A DNA stretch of 64,000 bases from contig JBAIZL010000004.1 of NCBI GenBank assembly GCA_036971475.1, positions 69,513,010 through 69,577,009 on the forward strand, written 5' to 3'. Position 1 is the stretch's first letter, and each line of letters opens with the position of its first letter. The stretch is from Prosapia bicincta. Taxonomy: Eukaryota; Arthropoda; Insecta; Hemiptera; Cercopidae. The position numbers were made by a program, and so were the translations under genes. The notes under the pieces were generated by a model. It was not told the DNA's origin, did not search any database, and saw only the letters and a program-made list of their open reading frames with translations. Below, piece by piece: positions 60,105-64,000 of the stretch.

Positions 60105-60186
60105 CCTAATGGTGGCAGAGTGGTCTTACGAGTTGAGCACTTGACTTTTAACTAAAATGTCTGGGGTTCGATCCGTCGTAGGGCCA
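60105..60186 (+). mobile_element. tRNA-Lys-like SINE head
   Basis: A box-like TGGCAGAGTGG at 60113-60123 and B box GGTTCGATCC at 60165-60174, with an anticodon-arm-like gacttttaac (UUU) between. Arms pair poorly for a real tRNA, so a tRNA-derived SINE or pseudogene is more likely. The body downstream to about 60350 is unassigned. Confidence 0.6.
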
Positions 60187-60514
60187 AATATTTTGTATCT
60201 TTTTCAGTCTGTGAAAATAAGTTCCTGGTTTAATGCTAGGGTTCTAATTGACGGGATAGCGTAGTGGTGGAATTAATACATCCATGAGTACTGTATAACT
60301 ACTTTGCCTCGTATAAGGCAGTTAAGTAGATAAAGGAACCCTTATTGTTATTGCTAGGTACTTATATAATATAAAATATACAGTAAATATTGTAGTATAG
60401 AGAATATTATACAGATAAAACAGAATACGTTTAAATATACTAACAAAAATAGACATACGAGTAGGAAACAAAAACAAATACAAATACAAGCACTATCTAT
60501 TTATAAAAAAATGA

Positions 60515-60965
60515 ATGTTTGTATGTAGGTATGTGTCAATGTATGTATGTGTGTATGTATTTTATAGACGCCTAATCTGCTGAACAGAAGTTGATGAAAC
60601 TTCAAGCGTTCAAGTTATTCCCAGGATGGTTCCTGTGAAGTTTGGTGTAGATCCATCCACAGGGCTCCGACCTCAGACGCTTAGGATGATTCAAAAACCG
60701 TTGTATACATGTATGTATGTGTCTTATGGACGTCTGACCCGCTAAACAAAAGTGAATATAATTTAAAGGGGTTGTTTAACGTATTCACAAAATGGTTTGT
60801 GTGAAGTTTATTGTAGATCCATTAACATGAATTACATAGGAATTAACATAGGATGGTTCAAAAATGATGTATGCATGCATCTTATGGACGCCTAAACCGC
60901 TAAACAGAAATTTTTAAACTTTGGAGTGATTGTTTAACATATACCTAAGATGGTTAGGTATATAA
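60515..60965 (+). repeat. Three imperfect direct copies of a roughly 170-bp unit
   Basis: Each copy has a (ATGT)n-like start, then cttatggacgcctaaaccgc / taaacagaa, then aaactt...gt, an aggatggtt-type block and gaagttt. Copies start near 60515, 60695 and 60865; the third is shorter. Unknown class. Confidence 0.7.
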
Positions 60966-61554
60966 TACAACAAAATAATATTATATATTCATATACGATA
61001 TAAATACAAATTTAATAACCAACATAAGGAAATTTCGTATAAAAAATAAGATAAAAATATGAATAGGGTTATAATTAAAACAAACAAATCATAATTCTGA
61101 TTTGTTGATGACAAAAAACGATAGAATTTTTTTTAAGGATATAAGAAAATTATTAGGATAGAAATATAAACACAATACGAGCAAGAGTTACGAAACAATT
61201 CGGTTACGAATACGATAGAAATACAAGCAGGAATACGAATACGGCAGCGTGTAGGAAGAAAGAGCCTATAAGCATTCAGTTTGTTCTGTAAAACTCGGAC
61301 ACCAATGCAGAATGTCACGTTATTACAGAGTAAGGCACCAAGAAAGTCCTCCTGGGGGGACTGGGAGCTATTTTATACGCCGAAACAAAGCTTTAAAAGT
61401 TAAACATCTGTTTACGCAATTATAACTCTTAAAATTATACACGAGTTGACTAAATTTGTGAATTTAACTCATTCTTAATTTAAATACATTCCAAACATTA
61501 AGAGTATGGTTTATCGAAAATGAAGCGTTTATGAAATAAGTCTGGTTAAAAGCT
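60966..61554. other. AT-rich intergenic DNA, no gene seen
   Basis: Nothing recognised. Confidence 0.45.
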
Positions 61555-61735
61555 TCCAAGAAGACACCGATGAAGATCGCCACATAGCGATAGAAAACGT
61601 TCTGTCCTAGTAAGTTCTTACAAATTTACAAAATTTAAAGTTCGGATAGTCATAAACTAATGTTAAAGTGATTAATTACATTTAATCGAACGTAATGGAC
61701 TACGAAATTCAAAAGCTTACAAGAAATTCAACAGT
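61555..61735 (+). repeat. Single arm of the 34 kb hammerhead-bearing repeat
   Basis: Matches 34450-34615 over its length, including agttcggatagtcataaa and gtaatggactac. Unlike the 34 kb locus it is not part of a palindrome. Confidence 0.85.
61562..61607 (+). ncRNA. Hammerhead-like motif (copy 13)
   Basis: AGACA, CCGAUGA (one change in the core), stem II AUCGC/GCGAU (5 of 5), GAA, AACGUU (palindrome), C, UGUCC (4 of 5). Compared with copy 5, stem II bases differ but pairing is kept. Confidence 0.5.
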
Positions 61736-61943
61736 AATACAATTAGAATTTAAATTTTTATTAAAACAAACTATAATCTTCCAAAAAAAAGTGTATGAGC
61801 AATCTGCAGAAATTTACTCATGAATATAAGCTGTAGGCAGGCCTTCTAGGTGCTTCTCGGGTGTTGTTAACGCTCAAATATGTAGCTATCGTCAGGCGAA
61901 TCTATGGACATTGAAGTGTCTTAAAAACATAGTACATTCATCT

Positions 61944-62758
61944 TAGGAACGAGCCGATTCCGATTCTCGATTCAAGGAGTCGTCGATTCCAATGGTATCG
62001 AAGAATTGTTGATACTCGTTTCTCCATTAATTAAAGTGCCGATTCCGATTCTTGTTTTGGTAACTGGTAAAATACGTATGTGGTGTAATTTATAGGAAAT
62101 ATATTTAGTTATCAACTTTGCCTTATTCAAGTATTAGTGGCTTTGAATGGATTAAGCGAATAAAGCAAACATTGATTTAAGAAAACGAAAATATTATTAA
62201 TATTGTCTATGACGCAAAAACAAAGACAATCTTAAGTATTTCTGATCCGTTTTCACCGATCTTTTCGCTCCGTTGTCTCATTGTCACTCGGGAGAGCTCT
62301 ACATTTTCTCTCTTTCTCTCTCTCACTCTCTCACCCCCCCCCCATTATTGGTAGCCAATGCTAGTCACCCCTTCATAGATGTGAAAACAATACACAAAGA
62401 AAAAGTAGTTCCAGTTTCTCCAGTTATACAAACTGAAATGACTGTTACTGAACTTATATTGTAATTGTGAACTGAAGTTGAAGTTCATATTTGTAATTTT
62501 AAATAAATCATTACTTTTGTCCCATTTGTTATTCTTTTTCAGAAATTCCAATTCATAAATCAAGGTCGAGTGTTTAGTTGTAGCCTATTGCATTAAAACG
62601 GAACTTTTAAGAGACTTCTCCATATGATTAAGGTGTTAACTAAATTCATTAATAAAGAACATCATGTAGGCCTATATAACACAAAAGAATCGATAATCGA
62701 AAGAAACATTTGAGAATCGAAATCGTAATCGAAAATTCTAGGCATCGGCCCATCCGTA
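61944..62758. mobile_element. hAT-like non-autonomous element, unexpanded copy
   Basis: Left start taggaacgagccgattcc and right end ggcatcggcccatccgta are inverted. Flanked by attcatct (61936-61943) and attcattt (62759-62766), an 8-bp duplication with one difference. Holds a single copy of the unit expanded to about 21 at 36-39 kb (caccgatcttttcgctc, tcactcgggag, ctct run, attattggtagcca). No transposase. Confidence 0.8.
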
Positions 62759-62766
62759 ATTCATTT

Positions 62767-64000
62767 TTATCAACAAATCTAATGTTAATATAAAATCGTG
62801 TTGTATAAAAACCATCTTAAAATTATATCGCCTTATGGCAGTTTGAAATTGATAAGAAATTCGTCCCATAACGAGAATTTAAAGAAAGTTTTTACGCGAT
62901 TGAAGGTTAAAGAGTAATTTGTAGTCCTTTTTGGGGAGAATTTAATCAGCTCGCTGTTACAGAATATTAAAACCGTCACAGGATCTGTGGGAGAAATAAC
63001 AGGGGCGCTTCGAAAAGCGAGAAGGTTTAGTTTTAGTTGGAAACATTTATTGAGCAAAAACAAAGAAATGTACTTTGCATAATCACGGAACGACGTACAG
63101 GATCTGAGAACCAGTAGGAAGACTTACTGAGGTGTAAAGTTTCCGAGTAGTTACAAGGCGCAAAGAGGAAAAGGTTGAAAGCCAATCGGCGAGTAAAAGA
63201 ATTGATTTCTTAGAATTTAAAACCTAGAAGTAACTTAACATGAAACTTGTAGGTTGTGTCTTTTGTTTTATAGCAAGCGTTTGATCTTTCAGCATGATAT
63301 TATTCGGGTAGTGTATGCAATTTCACGGAAATTAGCAAGTTTCTTAGGTTCTTGCAGTTTGCAACGGCTTTCTCCTGTGAATGTGAATTAGTCATTTCTT
63401 CCGGATTGTAATCCTTTTCGCGCCCAAGTGCAAAGCTTTTGCTTTCAGACGGAGCTTTTTTAGGATAGGTCTTGTCAAAGTGTCAACGGACAAACATCTT
63501 CTATGTCCGAAATCAGCAGCCGCATGCCACGCCCACAGTGGCTTTCATTCATTATTATTTTCCGGCTAACCGCACGCATATACGCGCCGACATCAAAGTG
63601 GCTTGTTTTGCGGTTTGCTTTTCCGCCTTGTGTAAACAAACCGGACAAATGTCGGTGACTTGGAGGCGTTGCAAAGCTTTGGTTCTACCCCGCTGGTAAA
63701 TACACAACAATACTGGGAAACAATTTGTACTTCCTTGCACCGGCGTTGAAATCCTCTGCCTATACTTTATAACGTAAGAAATGTTTTTAGAAGTAGAAAA
63801 GGACTTCTCCTAAACGTCGTTCTGGGTGGCCGTTAAGAATTCCAATTTCTTACTTACTTCTTACTTCTTATTACGAGCTTCCAAGGTTGGCCTCGATGGC
63901 TCGATGTCTCCTATACACACACTCTGCCAATGGCCAGAAACAACTTTCTTTCAAGATTCTGTCCAGGGTACATTCCCGTCCTAGTTGCTTTATCAAGGGA
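62767..64000. other. Intergenic DNA to window end, no gene seen
   Basis: AT-rich to mixed; CpG-richer near 63420-63700. Open frames up to 76 codons have no recognisable domain. Confidence 0.4.

Noticed and set aside
60105..60186. Functional tRNA-Lys gene
   Set aside because: Acceptor and D arms pair poorly; a SINE head is more likely.

Overview
This window is eukaryotic nuclear DNA from an arthropod, most likely an insect (order not resolvable from the sequence). The signs are an AT-rich background, GT-AG introns of several kilobases, one host gene fragment, and a dense load of metazoan transposons and satellites. No bacterial-type gene organisation, rRNA gene or CRISPR array is visible.

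Region by region. 1-1574: 5' part of a decayed Tigger/pogo transposon on the minus strand. 2521-7757: a near full-length but frameshifted I/R1-type LINE on the minus strand (ORF1, APE endonuclease, RT, RNase H). 8168-15036: the last three recognisable exons of the only convincing host gene, a RAP-domain protein of the FASTKD type on the plus strand. Its introns hold a second LINE fragment, a hammerhead-like motif and a long palindrome. 15415-16295: an internally deleted pogo/Tigger element. 16.4-24.3 kb: AT-rich intergenic DNA with several long palindromes and short repeats.

The centre is dominated by satellites: 88/89-bp (24541-26045), 35-bp (29498-32182), 138-bp inside a hAT-like element (35914-39422) and 31-bp (56765-58490). 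The 39.4-47.5 kb and 51.1-56.7 kb stretches are richer in CpG and mostly unique, and contain no gene I can support. 47573-49470 is a complete but dead Tigger element lying inside a TA microsatellite. The last 5 kb carry a palindrome, a tRNA-Lys-type SINE head, a three-copy repeat and a second, unexpanded copy of the hAT-like element.

The most interesting signal is a set of about a dozen short sites sharing a minimal hammerhead-ribozyme-like layout: stem I, a 7-nt core (CUGANGA in the best copies), stem II, GAA, a self-complementary 6-8 nt stem III, one nucleotide, then the other half of stem I. Stems differ in sequence between families but the layout is kept. Most sites lie in palindromes, always as divergent pairs. 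They resemble hammerheads known from Penelope-like elements and some animal satellites, but no reverse transcriptase of that type is seen here, so they look like a non-autonomous, inverted-pair form. This is inferred from sequence only.
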